In this document: one piece after another, positions 1 to 8,981 of the stretch
Layout: each line of letters starts with the position of its first letter
Position numbering within the stretch: the first letter of the stretch is position 1
Source: Gordonia tangerina
GTDB lineage: Bacteria > Actinomycetota > Actinomycetes > Mycobacteriales > Mycobacteriaceae
Assembly: GCF_021556435.1 (NCBI RefSeq)
Contig: NZ_JAKGCU010000025.1
Coordinates: 1-64,000, forward strand
Direction of reading: 5' to 3'
Length of the DNA: 64,000 nt
Notes under the pieces: model-generated
Databases searched by the model: none
Seen by the model: the letters and a program-made list of their open reading frames with translations, nothing else
What the model was told of the DNA's origin: nothing
Program-made: the position numbers and the translations under genes

Positions 1-1
1 C

Positions 2-112
2 ACCGCGAACAACAACTGGCTGCACCACCGCGCCGCCGCGATCAACCTGCGCCGCCTGATCACCCTGGGGCTGAGCACCACCAACAACACCTGGACCCTG
101 ACCACCGCCTGA
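2..112 (+). CDS. C-terminal fragment of a probable transposase (5' end outside the window)
   Basis: An open frame enters from the left edge and stops at TGA 110-112, giving about 36 residues. The tail reads ...WLHHRAAAINLRRLITLGL... followed by a threonine/asparagine-rich end. A basic RAAAINLRRL-type helix close to the C-terminus resembles the end of several DDE transposases, but the fragment is too short to name an IS family. It lies just upstream of palindromic repeats that also occur elsewhere in the window. It could equally be the end of an unrelated protein; the flanking sequence left of the window would decide. Confidence 0.35.
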   Translation, partial: TANNNWLHHRAAAINLRRLITLGLSTTNNTWTLTTA

Positions 113-209
113 CCCCGCGGGACAAGCGCCCGAGCAACACTCGCCCGCGATCAACAGACCCAGCATTACCGACGGCCAGCCGCACACAGACCACTTCTTC
201 AGCAGCCTC

Positions 210-274
210 CTAGGCGAGGCAACGTATCGAGACCCGGCGCGAGGCAAGGGATCTCGATACGCCCGCTCGCCTAG
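210..274. repeat. REP-like palindromic element, locus 1
   Basis: The left arm (210-232, CTAGGCGAGGCAACGTATCG...) is the near-perfect reverse complement of the right arm (252-274, ...CGATACG...CTCGCCTAG), 20 of 23 positions pairing around a 19-bp loop. The same building blocks (TCTCGATACG, CTCGCCTAGCGGCTCG, CTACTCGA-C) recur at 39.35-39.46 kb and 45.58-45.79 kb, so this belongs to a dispersed intergenic family. It could fold as a cruciform or as an RNA hairpin downstream of serC. Confidence 0.75.
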
Positions 275-275
275 C

Positions 276-399
276 GGCTCGCGGGCTACTCGATCAGCGG
301 GACGGTGGCTCGCGGGCTACCCGATCAGCGGGACGGTGGCTCGCGGGCTATCCGATCAGCGGGACGGTGGCTCGCGGGCTACTCGATCAGCGGGACGGT
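276..399. repeat. Four tandem 31-bp repeats next to the palindrome
   Basis: Units at 276-306, 307-337, 338-368 and 369-399 are all exactly 31 bp, begin GGCTCGCGGGCTA and end GATCAGCGGGACGGT. They differ only in the centre (ACTCG, ACCCG, ATCCG, ACTCG). There are no spacers, so this is not a CRISPR array. Each unit is the right half of the dispersed REP-like element, amplified in place, and the array ends 13 bp before the serC stop codon. Confidence 0.85.
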
Positions 400-412
400 C
401 AGCAGGAGGCCC

Positions 413-1609
<1,197 letters not shown>

Positions 1610-1616
1610 TTATCTG

Positions 1617-1645
1617 TTGACCCCGGCTGAACGTGTGTTTAACAT
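1617..1645 (+). promoter_or_regulatory. Promoter of the TetR-ABC operon, leaderless type
   Basis: A -35 hexamer TTGACC (1617-1622), a 17-bp spacer and a -10 hexamer TAACAT (1640-1645) stand 7 bp before the TetR ATG at 1653. This spacing places transcription start on or next to the start codon. The -10 lies in a TGTT-T-AACA palindrome (1636-1644), a plausible autoregulatory operator half. Confidence 0.6.
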
Positions 1646-1652
1646 CTTGTAC

Positions 1653-2321
1653 ATGCGTTTAGCTGACGCCGACGATCGCACCACCCGCGCTCGGGTCCGC
1701 GACACCGCCATCGAGGTGTTCGCCCGCGACGGCTTCACCGCGACCGTGCGCACGATCGCCGAGGCCGCCGGGGTGAGTCCGGGGTTGGTGATCCATCACT
1801 TCGGCAGCAAGGAGAAGTTGCGCGCCGAGTGCGACGAACATGTCCTGCGGCAGACCCGCGAGGCCAACGAACAGGGGCTCGACGAGCAGGCCGGTCCGCA
1901 CGCGTTCGCCGGATTCGTGCGGCGGATGGAGGACATCGACTCCGATGGCCCGCGCATCGTCTATCTCATCCGCAGTCTGCAGGCGGGCGGCGAGATGGCC
2001 CGTCAGTTGCTGGCGCACCTGGCCGAGGACGCCGAACAGACCTTCCGCAAAGGCGTGGCCGCCGGAACCATCCGGCCCTCCCGCGACGAGGCCGCCCGCG
2101 CCCGGTACATGGTCGCGCAGTCGATGGGTGCATTGCTGGTCGACGTGGTGATGAATCCGCCCGCGGACTGGTCGGATGCCGGGGTGATCCTGCAGTCCTA
2201 CGTCGACCGGGTGGTGTTGCCCGCAGCCGAACTCGCCGTTCACGGGGTGATGACCGACGAGTCATTGCTCGATGCGGTACTGGCCTATCGAGAGGAACGC
2301 AATGACCACGACTCTGACTGA
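1653..2321 (+). CDS. TetR family regulator of the adjacent ABC exporter
   Basis: 222 residues with an N-terminal TetR DNA-binding domain: RVRDTAIEVFARDGF, then the helix-turn-helix VRTIAEAAGVSPGLVIHHFGSKEKL. The C-terminal two thirds is a variable ligand-binding region. ATG 1653 is preferred because a -35/-10 pair sits immediately upstream; the longer open frame from 1419 runs back through the promoter and serC. The ATPase start overlaps its last 20 bp. TetR, ATPase and permease in this order match M. tuberculosis Rv1219c-Rv1218c-Rv1217c, where the regulator controls a multidrug exporter; a similar role is inferred. Confidence 0.85.
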   Translation: MRLADADDRTTRARVRDTAIEVFARDGFTATVRTIAEAAGVSPGLVIHHFGSKEKLRAECDEHVLRQTREANEQGLDEQAGPHAFAGFVRRMEDIDSDGPRIVYLIRSLQAGGEMARQLLAHLAEDAEQTFRKGVAAGTIRPSRDEAARARYMVAQSMGALLVDVVMNPPADWSDAGVILQSYVDRVVLPAAELAVHGVMTDESLLDAVLAYREERNDHDSD

Positions 2322-3222
2322 TCCGGTGATCGACATCGAGGGGCTACGGAAAACGTTCGGCTCGTTCGCCGCCCTCGACGGCCTCGATCTCACCGTGTGC
2401 GCCGGCGAGATCGCCGGATTTCTCGGTCCCAATGGCGCCGGGAAGTCCACCACGATCCGCACCATGCTCGGGATGTACCGGCCCGATGCCGGGCGAGTCG
2501 CGGTATTCGGGCGCAACCCGATGGCCGACGCGGTGGCGATCCATCGTCGTCTCGCCTATGTGCCCGGCGACGTCAATCTATGGCCACAACTGTCCGGCGG
2601 CGAATGTATTGACCTGCTCCTGTCGTTGCGGGGTCTGCGAGTCGAGTCCGGCAGACGCAAGAACGAACTGATCGACCGGTTCGACCTCGACCCCACCAAG
2701 AAGGCCTCGGCATACTCGAAAGGGAACCGCCAGAAGGTGGCGTTGATCGCCGCGCTGGCGGCGCCATGCGAACTGCTGGTGCTCGATGAGCCCACCTCCG
2801 GACTGGATCCGCTGATGACACGCGAGTTCACCGATTGCGTGCGCGAAGTCGCCGACGGCGGGGCGGCGGTACTGATGTCGAGCCATCTCCTCGACGAGGT
2901 CGAGCAACTGTGCCAGACGGTCACCATCATCCGGGCCGGCAAGACGATCCGGTCCGGCCCGCTCACCGAACTGCGCCACCTGCGACGCTCACGGGTGACC
3001 GCCACCATCGGAGTCGGCGCACACGACCTGGCCTCGATTGTCGGCGTGCACGACTTCACCGCCGACCACGATCAGGTCAGCTTCACCGTCGCCGACGCCG
3101 GACTGGCCGAAGTCACCCGCGTCCTCGCCCGACTCGACGTGAGGGGGTTGGCGGTCGAGCCGCCGAGTCTCGAGGAACTGTTCCTGCACGTCTACTCCGA
3201 ACCCCGCGAGGTCGGGGCATGA
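2302..3222 (+). CDS. ABC exporter ATP-binding protein (Rv1218c-like)
   Basis: 306 residues. Walker A is GPNGAGKST, the signature region is degenerate (SKGNRQKVALI in place of LSGGQ), Walker B with catalytic Glu is LLVLDEPTSGLD, and the switch His is in MSSHLLDEVEQL. A regulatory tail of about 80 residues follows, as in DrrA-type drug export ATPases. The start is ATG 2302, with AGAGGA five bases upstream inside the TetR coding end; an ATGA overlap (3219-3222) links it to the permease. It powers the neighbouring permease; the substrate is unknown, and multidrug or tetronasin-type ionophore export is the family precedent. Confidence 0.9.
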   Translation: MTTTLTDPVIDIEGLRKTFGSFAALDGLDLTVCAGEIAGFLGPNGAGKSTTIRTMLGMYRPDAGRVAVFGRNPMADAVAIHRRLAYVPGDVNLWPQLSGGECIDLLLSLRGLRVESGRRKNELIDRFDLDPTKKASAYSKGNRQKVALIAALAAPCELLVLDEPTSGLDPLMTREFTDCVREVADGGAAVLMSSHLLDEVEQLCQTVTIIRAGKTIRSGPLTELRHLRRSRVTATIGVGAHDLASIVGVHDFTADHDQVSFTVADAGLAEVTRVLARLDVRGLAVEPPSLEELFLHVYSEPREVGA

Positions 3223-4859
3223 CGGCGGGGACGGCGGGAGTCGCCGGCGTGCGCGCGAGCGTGGTGTCGCATCAACTGGCCCACGTCGGAGTGCTCGTGC
3301 GACTCGGCCTACGACGCGAACGGATTCTCGCGCCGATCACGGTTGTGTTGTTCGTGTTGATCAACGTGTCGACCGCACAGGCGATCTCAGGGATGTACGA
3401 GACACCCCAGCAGCGGCTGAGCCTGCAGGCCGGGCCTGGTGCCAACCCGGCCTTCCGATTTCTGCTCGGTGAGTTGACCCACGTGGAACCTACCGCGGCG
3501 CTCGTTTCCTGGCGCGCGGGGCTGTTCCTGATCGCCGCGCTCGGGGTTTGCGCGGCGATGATGACCGTGCGGCAGACCCGCAAAGAGGAGGAACTCGGCC
3601 GTACCGAACTCGTCCGGGCGGCCGCCGTGGGCCCGCTGGCACCGGCCGCCGCGGCCGCGGCCGTCGCTACCCTCTTCGTCGGCATCGTCTCGGTGGCAAT
3701 GGCAGTGATCCTGCTCCCGCTGGGGGCCGATGCAGGCGATGCGGTCGCCGTGTTCGCGCAGTACGCCTCGACCGGGCTGGCTGCGATCGGGGTGGCGTTG
3801 GTCGCCGCGCAGATCGCGACCACCTCCCATATCGCCAACCTGACCGCCAGTTCGGTTGTCCTACTGGGCTATCTGCTTCGCGGTGCAGCCGACGCAACCG
3901 ACGACTGGGCATGGCTGAGGTGGACCAACCCGATCGGATGGGCTGAGCAGATCGACCCGTTCGGGAACAACGATCTGCTGCCCGCCGTGTTGTCGGTGGC
4001 GGTGTTCGTCGGCGGGACGGCCATCGCCGGGCGGGTCGCGGTGCACCGCGATCTGGGAGCCGGGCTGATCGCCCAGCGCCGCGGTCCGGCGGCGAGTTCC
4101 CGCCTGCCACGCGTCGAGTCGTTGGCGGTGCGGCTGTCTCGGTCGTTGCTGTTGGCATGGGCTGCAGGCATATTCGTCTACGCGTTGATCATCGGTTTCA
4201 TGCAGCCCTCAGTGGCCGACCTCGCGCAGGGCAACGAACAGTTTGATCAGGTCATGCGCGCCGCACTCGGTGACGCGACGTTGAGCACGTTGTTCGGGAT
4301 GACCATGCTGGGCTTCCTCGCTGTCGCCGCCTCGGCATGGGGAGTCAATTTGGCCGAACGTCTGCGGGCCGAGGAGTCGGCCGGTCGCGCCGAGGTGGTA
4401 CTCACGACGCCGACTGCTCGGGGCCGCTATTTCCTCACCTACACGGTGATCGGTGCGGTGGGCGGCGTCACCCTGGTGATCGTGGCGGCGGCCGGCATGG
4501 TGCTCGGCTCCGGCATCGCGGGCGGGGGATGGTCGAGAGCCGCGACCAACGCCGCGCAAACGGGCGCAGTGCAGGTTCCGGCGATGCTGGTCGTGGTGGC
4601 GATAGCGCTTGCGCTCTACGCGATCCGACCGTCGCTGGCCCATGTCGGATGGGTGGTCGTGGTGGGGGCGTTGCTGCTCGGGCCGCTGTCGGGCATGTTC
4701 GACCTGCCGCAGTGGGCCGCCGATCTGTCGCCGTTCACCCACACCCCGCTGGTGCCGGTGGACCCGATGCGCGCGACCCCGATCGTCGTGCTGATCGGGG
4801 TCGCGGCGCTGTTCGTCACGACTGGCTGGGCGATCTTTCGTCGTCGACAGATCGGCTGA
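3219..4859 (+). CDS. ABC exporter permease (Rv1217c/tetronasin-type)
   Basis: 546-residue polytopic membrane protein with about 12 hydrophobic segments in two similar halves, each half carrying an RKEEELGRTELV or RAEESAGRAEVV motif, a duplication typical of tetronasin-type exporter permeases. The frame is open far upstream, but ATG 3219 overlaps the ATPase stop as ATGA and gives a sensible membrane N-terminus. It forms the transport channel with the preceding ATPase. Its last 44 bp overlap the convergent BCCT gene, so the two transcripts are antisense at their ends. Confidence 0.88.
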   Translation: MTAGTAGVAGVRASVVSHQLAHVGVLVRLGLRRERILAPITVVLFVLINVSTAQAISGMYETPQQRLSLQAGPGANPAFRFLLGELTHVEPTAALVSWRAGLFLIAALGVCAAMMTVRQTRKEEELGRTELVRAAAVGPLAPAAAAAAVATLFVGIVSVAMAVILLPLGADAGDAVAVFAQYASTGLAAIGVALVAAQIATTSHIANLTASSVVLLGYLLRGAADATDDWAWLRWTNPIGWAEQIDPFGNNDLLPAVLSVAVFVGGTAIAGRVAVHRDLGAGLIAQRRGPAASSRLPRVESLAVRLSRSLLLAWAAGIFVYALIIGFMQPSVADLAQGNEQFDQVMRAALGDATLSTLFGMTMLGFLAVAASAWGVNLAERLRAEESAGRAEVVLTTPTARGRYFLTYTVIGAVGGVTLVIVAAAGMVLGSGIAGGGWSRAATNAAQTGAVQVPAMLVVVAIALALYAIRPSLAHVGWVVVVGALLLGPLSGMFDLPQWAADLSPFTHTPLVPVDPMRATPIVVLIGVAALFVTTGWAIFRRRQIG

Positions 4860-6663
4860 CCTCGCCGTTGGTGGACCCGTCGCCATCTGCGAGGGGATCC
4901 TCGGGTTCCTCGTACGCACCCATCGCGAACGATCCGGTCTCCGGGTCGACCGTCACGGCGTGATGCGGTACCTCGTGCACCGCGACGATCAGCTCGCCGG
5001 TATCGGGCTTGTCGGCGTTGTCGGGCAGTCCCGCGAAGGTCGCCGACATCGGACGCCGGCGTTTCTCGTGACGATGCGCCGGTTCGGCGGCTGCGGCGAC
5101 GGCGGCCGCCTCGCTCCCATTGCCCAGACTGAGGTGAAGGAATCTCGGCTGCACGGCGATGTCGTAGTGGAACGCCCGTAGCAACGAGATACACGCGAGC
5201 ACCATGACGATCGAGAACGGCACCGCCGTGGCGATCGACATCGTCTGCAAGGCGGTCAACGAGTCGGTGCCGCCGACCAGCAGCAGCACGGCTGCCGTCA
5301 CCCCTTCGAGGCTGGCCCAGTAGACCCTGGTCAGGACTGGGGTCTCGATCTTGCCGCCGGTGGCGAGCATGTCAACGACCAGCGACCCGGAGTCCGACGA
5401 CGTCACGAAGAACATGACCACCACGATGATCGCTATGACGCTGGTGACCGCGGCCAGCGGGAACCCGTCGAGCAACTGGAACAGCGACGTGTTTGCGTTG
5501 ACGCTGCCGTCATCGAGCATGTTGCCCTCCTGCTGCTGACGCAGGATGCCGGAGTCGCCGAAGATGGTGAACCAGATGGCGCTGATGAACGTCGGGAGCA
5601 GCAGCACACCGGCGATGAACTCACGGATGGTGCGGCCGCGGGAGATCCGGGCGACGAACATGCCCACGAACGGGGCCCAACTGATCCACCAGCCCCAGTA
5701 GAAGATGGTCCAATCGGCCATCCAGGTGTCGTCGGCGAACGGCGCGGTGCGCAGCATCATGTCCGGCAGCGTGGCGATGTAGTTGCCCATGTTCTGCACC
5801 CAGGACTGCAGCAGGAACAGCGTGGACCCCAGGACCAGGACGAACGCGGCCAACAGCGCCGCGACCGCCATGTTGATGTTCGACAGCCATCGCAGGCCCT
5901 TGGTGACACCGGTGACCACGGAGAAGATCGCCAGGCTCGTGATCAGGAAGATCATGATGACGACCACCCAGTTGTTGACCGTCAGCCAACCGAGATACTC
6001 CAGGCCGGCCGAGATCTGCTGGATGCCGAAACCCAGCGAGGTGGCGACACCGAACAAAGTGCCGACGATGGCGACGACGTCGACCAGATGCCCGATCCAG
6101 CCTTCGACACGTTCGCGGCCGATCAACGGCTCGAGCAGCCAGCGCACCGCGAGCGGGCGTCCTTTGCGGAACGTCATGTACGCCAGGCCGAGACCCACGA
6201 CGACGTAGATGCCCCAGGCGTGCAGGCCCCAGTTGAACAGCGTGAGTTCCATCGCCTGATTGGCGGCGGCGTCGGTGGAACCTTCGATGCCACCGGCTTC
6301 GGGTGGCGTGATGTAGTGCGACAGCGGTTCGGCGACGCTGTAGAACACCAGGCCGATGCCCATGCCGGCGGCGAACAGCATCGCGAACCAGGACAGGACA
6401 CCGAACTCGGGCTCTTCGTCGTCTTTGCCGAGTCGGATCGTTCCGATCCGGCTGATCGCACAGTAGATCGCGAATATCACGAACCCGGTGACGATGAGGA
6501 TGTACCACCAACCCACGCCGGAGGTGATCCACCCGTTCAGCTTTTGAAATGCGTCGGCTGCCGTGCTCGCGTAGATCACGCAGAAGATGATCAAGGCGAA
6601 GATGATCAGCGACGCGGTGACGAACACCGGTTTGTGCTGCTCCCGCCAGGCGGACCGGAACAT
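4816..6663 (-). CDS. BCCT family betaine/choline/carnitine-type transporter
   Basis: 615 residues, about 12 membrane segments. The BCCT core is visible: FAAGMGIGLVFYSVAEPL and the tryptophan-rich signature YWGWWISWAPFVGMFVARISRGRT in membrane segment 8. A hydrophilic C-terminal tail of about 100 residues is rich in acidic residues, as in osmosensing BCCT carriers. Uptake of a quaternary amine such as glycine betaine, driven by sodium or protons, is the family role; the substrate is not readable. ATG 6663 is chosen over an upstream in-frame ATG (6759) because GGGAG lies eight bases before it. The 3' end overlaps the convergent ABC permease gene. Confidence 0.88.
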   Translation of the reverse strand: MFRSAWREQHKPVFVTASLIIFALIIFCVIYASTAADAFQKLNGWITSGVGWWYILIVTGFVIFAIYCAISRIGTIRLGKDDEEPEFGVLSWFAMLFAAGMGIGLVFYSVAEPLSHYITPPEAGGIEGSTDAAANQAMELTLFNWGLHAWGIYVVVGLGLAYMTFRKGRPLAVRWLLEPLIGRERVEGWIGHLVDVVAIVGTLFGVATSLGFGIQQISAGLEYLGWLTVNNWVVVIMIFLITSLAIFSVVTGVTKGLRWLSNINMAVAALLAAFVLVLGSTLFLLQSWVQNMGNYIATLPDMMLRTAPFADDTWMADWTIFYWGWWISWAPFVGMFVARISRGRTIREFIAGVLLLPTFISAIWFTIFGDSGILRQQQEGNMLDDGSVNANTSLFQLLDGFPLAAVTSVIAIIVVVMFFVTSSDSGSLVVDMLATGGKIETPVLTRVYWASLEGVTAAVLLLVGGTDSLTALQTMSIATAVPFSIVMVLACISLLRAFHYDIAVQPRFLHLSLGNGSEAAAVAAAAEPAHRHEKRRRPMSATFAGLPDNADKPDTGELIVAVHEVPHHAVTVDPETGSFAMGAYEEPEDPLADGDGSTNGEVSRSVDDERSPSQS

Positions 6664-6943
6664 ATCTCGCTCCCTTGCAACTCGTGCACATCGACGATCG
6701 TCGTCGACGCGGAGCGGCACAGCGTGCTGCTCGGCATCGACGGCAGTCGACCTGCTCACATCGGCGGCGAACCGACCGGTTCCGCGACGTATTCGCGACC
6801 TAATCGGACGCTACTGCAGGATCAGGGTGTGCAATCAGTGGTATTCGGGCAATCGTTATGTGTCTGATTTATGACCCTACGACACCGGCTTGCCCTATGC
6901 GCGGGGGCGGGGCGGGGCGCACCTCCCCGCGATCGGGTGCGGA
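6664..6943. other. 280-bp intergenic region upstream of the BCCT gene
   Basis: It lies between the citA stop and the BCCT start, both on the minus strand. The half nearest citA is very G-rich (6900-6920) and the middle (about 6800-6880) is relatively AT-rich, where a promoter for the transporter would be expected. I see no convincing hairpin terminator or gene. Confidence 0.5.
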
Positions 6944-8074
6944 TCAGAGTCCCGGCGCCGGTTTGACGTCGCCCCAGCCTGCGACGTCCTCGGGTCGTCG
7001 TGGGCTTGGTCCGGTGTAGATGGCGGCGGGTCGGACGAGTTTGGCGAGGCGTTTTTGTTCGAGGATGTGGGCGCACCATCCGGCGGTGCGGCCGCAGGTG
7101 AACATGGCGGGCATCATGTGGGGTGGGACCTCGGCGAAGTCGAGGATGACCGCGGCCCAGAATTCGACGTTGGTCTCGATGGCGCGGTCGGGGCGGCGTT
7201 CGCGTAGTTCGGTGAGTGCGGCTTGTTCGAGGGCTGCGGCCACTTCGTAGCGGGGGACGTCGAGTTCTTGGGCGGTGCGGCGTAGTACGCGGGCGCGGGG
7301 GTCCTCGGCGCGGTAGACGCGGTGTCCGAAGCCCATCAGTTTTTCTTTGCGGTCGAGGATGCCGCGGACGAGGCCGCGGGCGTCGCCGGTGGTTTCGACT
7401 TCTTCGATCATCGGGAGCACTCGGGCCGGTGCGCCGCCGTGCAGTGGCCCGGACATCGCGCCGATCGCGCCCGACAAGGATGCGGCGACGTCGGCGCCGG
7501 TGGATGCGATCACTCGTGCGGTGAATGTCGATGCGTTGAGGCCGTGTTCGGCTGCGCTGACCCAGTAGGCGTCGATGGCTCGGATGTGTCGGGGGTCGGG
7601 GTCGCCTTTCCAGCGGGTCATGAAACGTGCGGTGACGGTGTCGCATTGGTCGATGATGTGTTGGGGGACGGCGGGTTGATGGATGCCGCGGGCCGATTGG
7701 GCGACGTAGGACAGTGCCATTACCGAGGCGCGGGCGAGGTTGGCGCGGGCGGTGTCGTCGTCGATGTCGAGGAGGGGTCGGTAGCCCCAGATGGGGGCGA
7801 GCATGGCCAGGGCGGCCTGTACGTCGACGCGTACGTCGCCGGTGTGGATGGGCAGGGGGAAGGGTTCGGCCGGGGGGAGTCCGTCGCCGAATCGGCCGTC
7901 GACGAGCAACGCCCACACGTCGGCGAAGGTGACGTGGTTTTCCACGAGGTCTTCGATGTCGACGCCGCGGTAGCGCAGGTTGCCGCCGTCTTTGTCGGGT
8001 TCGGCGATCTCGGTGGTGAAGGCCACCACTCCTTCGAGACCGGCGACGAAATCGTCGGGCACCGTGTTGGACAT
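6944..8074 (-). CDS. citA: Citrate synthase CitA (second citrate synthase)
   Basis: 376 residues. Citrate synthase fold with the early LRYRGVDIEDLVEN motif, the substrate histidine in MSGPLHGGAPARV, the second histidine/arginine block LMGFGHRVYRAEDPRARV, and a C-terminal IYTGPSPRRP. It condenses acetyl-CoA and oxaloacetate to citrate; family members can also accept propionyl-CoA, which the sequence cannot settle. ATG 8074 is supported by GAGGTGG eight bases upstream. It matches M. tuberculosis CitA (Rv0889c) in size and in its position between serC and gltA2. A separate GltA2-type enzyme is encoded at 15.2 kb. Confidence 0.93.
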   Translation of the reverse strand: MSNTVPDDFVAGLEGVVAFTTEIAEPDKDGGNLRYRGVDIEDLVENHVTFADVWALLVDGRFGDGLPPAEPFPLPIHTGDVRVDVQAALAMLAPIWGYRPLLDIDDDTARANLARASVMALSYVAQSARGIHQPAVPQHIIDQCDTVTARFMTRWKGDPDPRHIRAIDAYWVSAAEHGLNASTFTARVIASTGADVAASLSGAIGAMSGPLHGGAPARVLPMIEEVETTGDARGLVRGILDRKEKLMGFGHRVYRAEDPRARVLRRTAQELDVPRYEVAAALEQAALTELRERRPDRAIETNVEFWAAVILDFAEVPPHMMPAMFTCGRTAGWCAHILEQKRLAKLVRPAAIYTGPSPRRPEDVAGWGDVKPAPGL

Positions 8075-8235
8075 CGAAGACCACCTCACCTCGACACGCA
8101 CATCGTGTGGACCACTGTCGTGGGGATACCACACCGCGATCCACCACGACCCGCAATCTCACCAGGAACTCTAGGACAGGAGCACACCGGCGGCATACCG
8201 GGGAGTAACCGTGCGTCGCGGAGTAGCCTCACCTC

Positions 8236-8961
8236 GTGGCCGATGATGCGATTGACCTACCCAACATGCGGGTGGGCTACGGCGGCGGCATCCCACCGAA
8301 CATCGGCGAAGGGGACCGCGCGGCGGGTGCCGACGGCATCCGCGAGAACCTCGATCCGAGCTGGCTGCGCGGGGACCCGCCCTGGTTGGACCTGTTTCAT
8401 GTGTGGCTGCGTGAGGCCATCGACTCGCGCATCCCCGAACCCAACGCGATGGTGCTCGGGACCGCCGACGCCGAGGGCATCCCGTCCACACGCACCGTGC
8501 TGTGCAAAGGGGCCGACGCGTCGGGCATCGTCTTCTTCACCGGCTACGACTCCGACAAAGGGCACCACCTGGCTGCCAATCCGTATGCGTCGGTGACCTT
8601 CCCGTGGATCGCGCTGGAACGCCAGGTTCACTTCCGCGGAGCAGTGGAGCACGTGACGATGGAGGAGACCGCGGAGTACTGGTACATGCGACCACGCGGC
8701 TCCCAACTCTCCGCGTACGCATCTGCGCAGTCGCAACCCATCGAGACCCGTACCGACCTCGAGGATCTCGCGGCCCGGGTCGCCGCGCAGTTCGGTGGAT
8801 TCGATGCCGGCGCAGAGATTCCGGTGCCGCCGGCGTGGGGCGGCTATCGACTGGTGCCCACGACCGTCGAGTTCTGGCAGGGGCGTGCCAACCGGCTGCA
8901 CAATCGGGTTCGCCTGACCCGATCGGACGCCGGGTGGGAGGCCGTGCGACTGCAGCCGTGA
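8236..8961 (+). CDS. pdxH: Pyridoxamine 5'-phosphate oxidase PdxH
   Basis: 241 residues. FMN-dependent oxidase that makes pyridoxal 5'-phosphate from pyridoxine or pyridoxamine phosphate. Visible motifs: RTVLCKGADASGIVFFTGYDSDKG (FMN and substrate contacts), RQVHFRG, the SYASAQSQPI-like segment, and C-terminal FWQGRANRLHNRV with the substrate-binding R-x-H pair. Translation starts at GTG 8236: TAGCCT (8224-8229) stands six bases before it and there is no Shine-Dalgarno, so a leaderless message is likely. It is divergent from citA; SerC, encoded nearby, also serves vitamin B6 synthesis in some bacteria, so the proximity may be meaningful or chance. Confidence 0.93.
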   Translation: MADDAIDLPNMRVGYGGGIPPNIGEGDRAAGADGIRENLDPSWLRGDPPWLDLFHVWLREAIDSRIPEPNAMVLGTADAEGIPSTRTVLCKGADASGIVFFTGYDSDKGHHLAANPYASVTFPWIALERQVHFRGAVEHVTMEETAEYWYMRPRGSQLSAYASAQSQPIETRTDLEDLAARVAAQFGGFDAGAEIPVPPAWGGYRLVPTTVEFWQGRANRLHNRVRLTRSDAGWEAVRLQP

Positions 8962-8981
8962 GCCACTACTAGGCTTCGCTG

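Larger units (their letters stand above)
113..412. other. 300-bp gene-free stretch holding repeats
   Basis: Between the partial gene and the serC stop codon I see no credible coding region. Positions 113-209 hold nothing I recognise. Positions 210-274 form an imperfect palindrome and 276-399 hold four tandem 31-bp units, both annotated separately. Confidence 0.7.

Noticed and set aside
276..399. CRISPR array
   Set aside because: The 31-bp units are directly adjacent with no spacers, and no cas genes are present.
2835..3218. N-terminal extension of the ABC permease upstream of 3219
   Set aside because: It is in another frame of the ATPase gene, arginine-rich and without similarity; the ATGA junction marks the true start.
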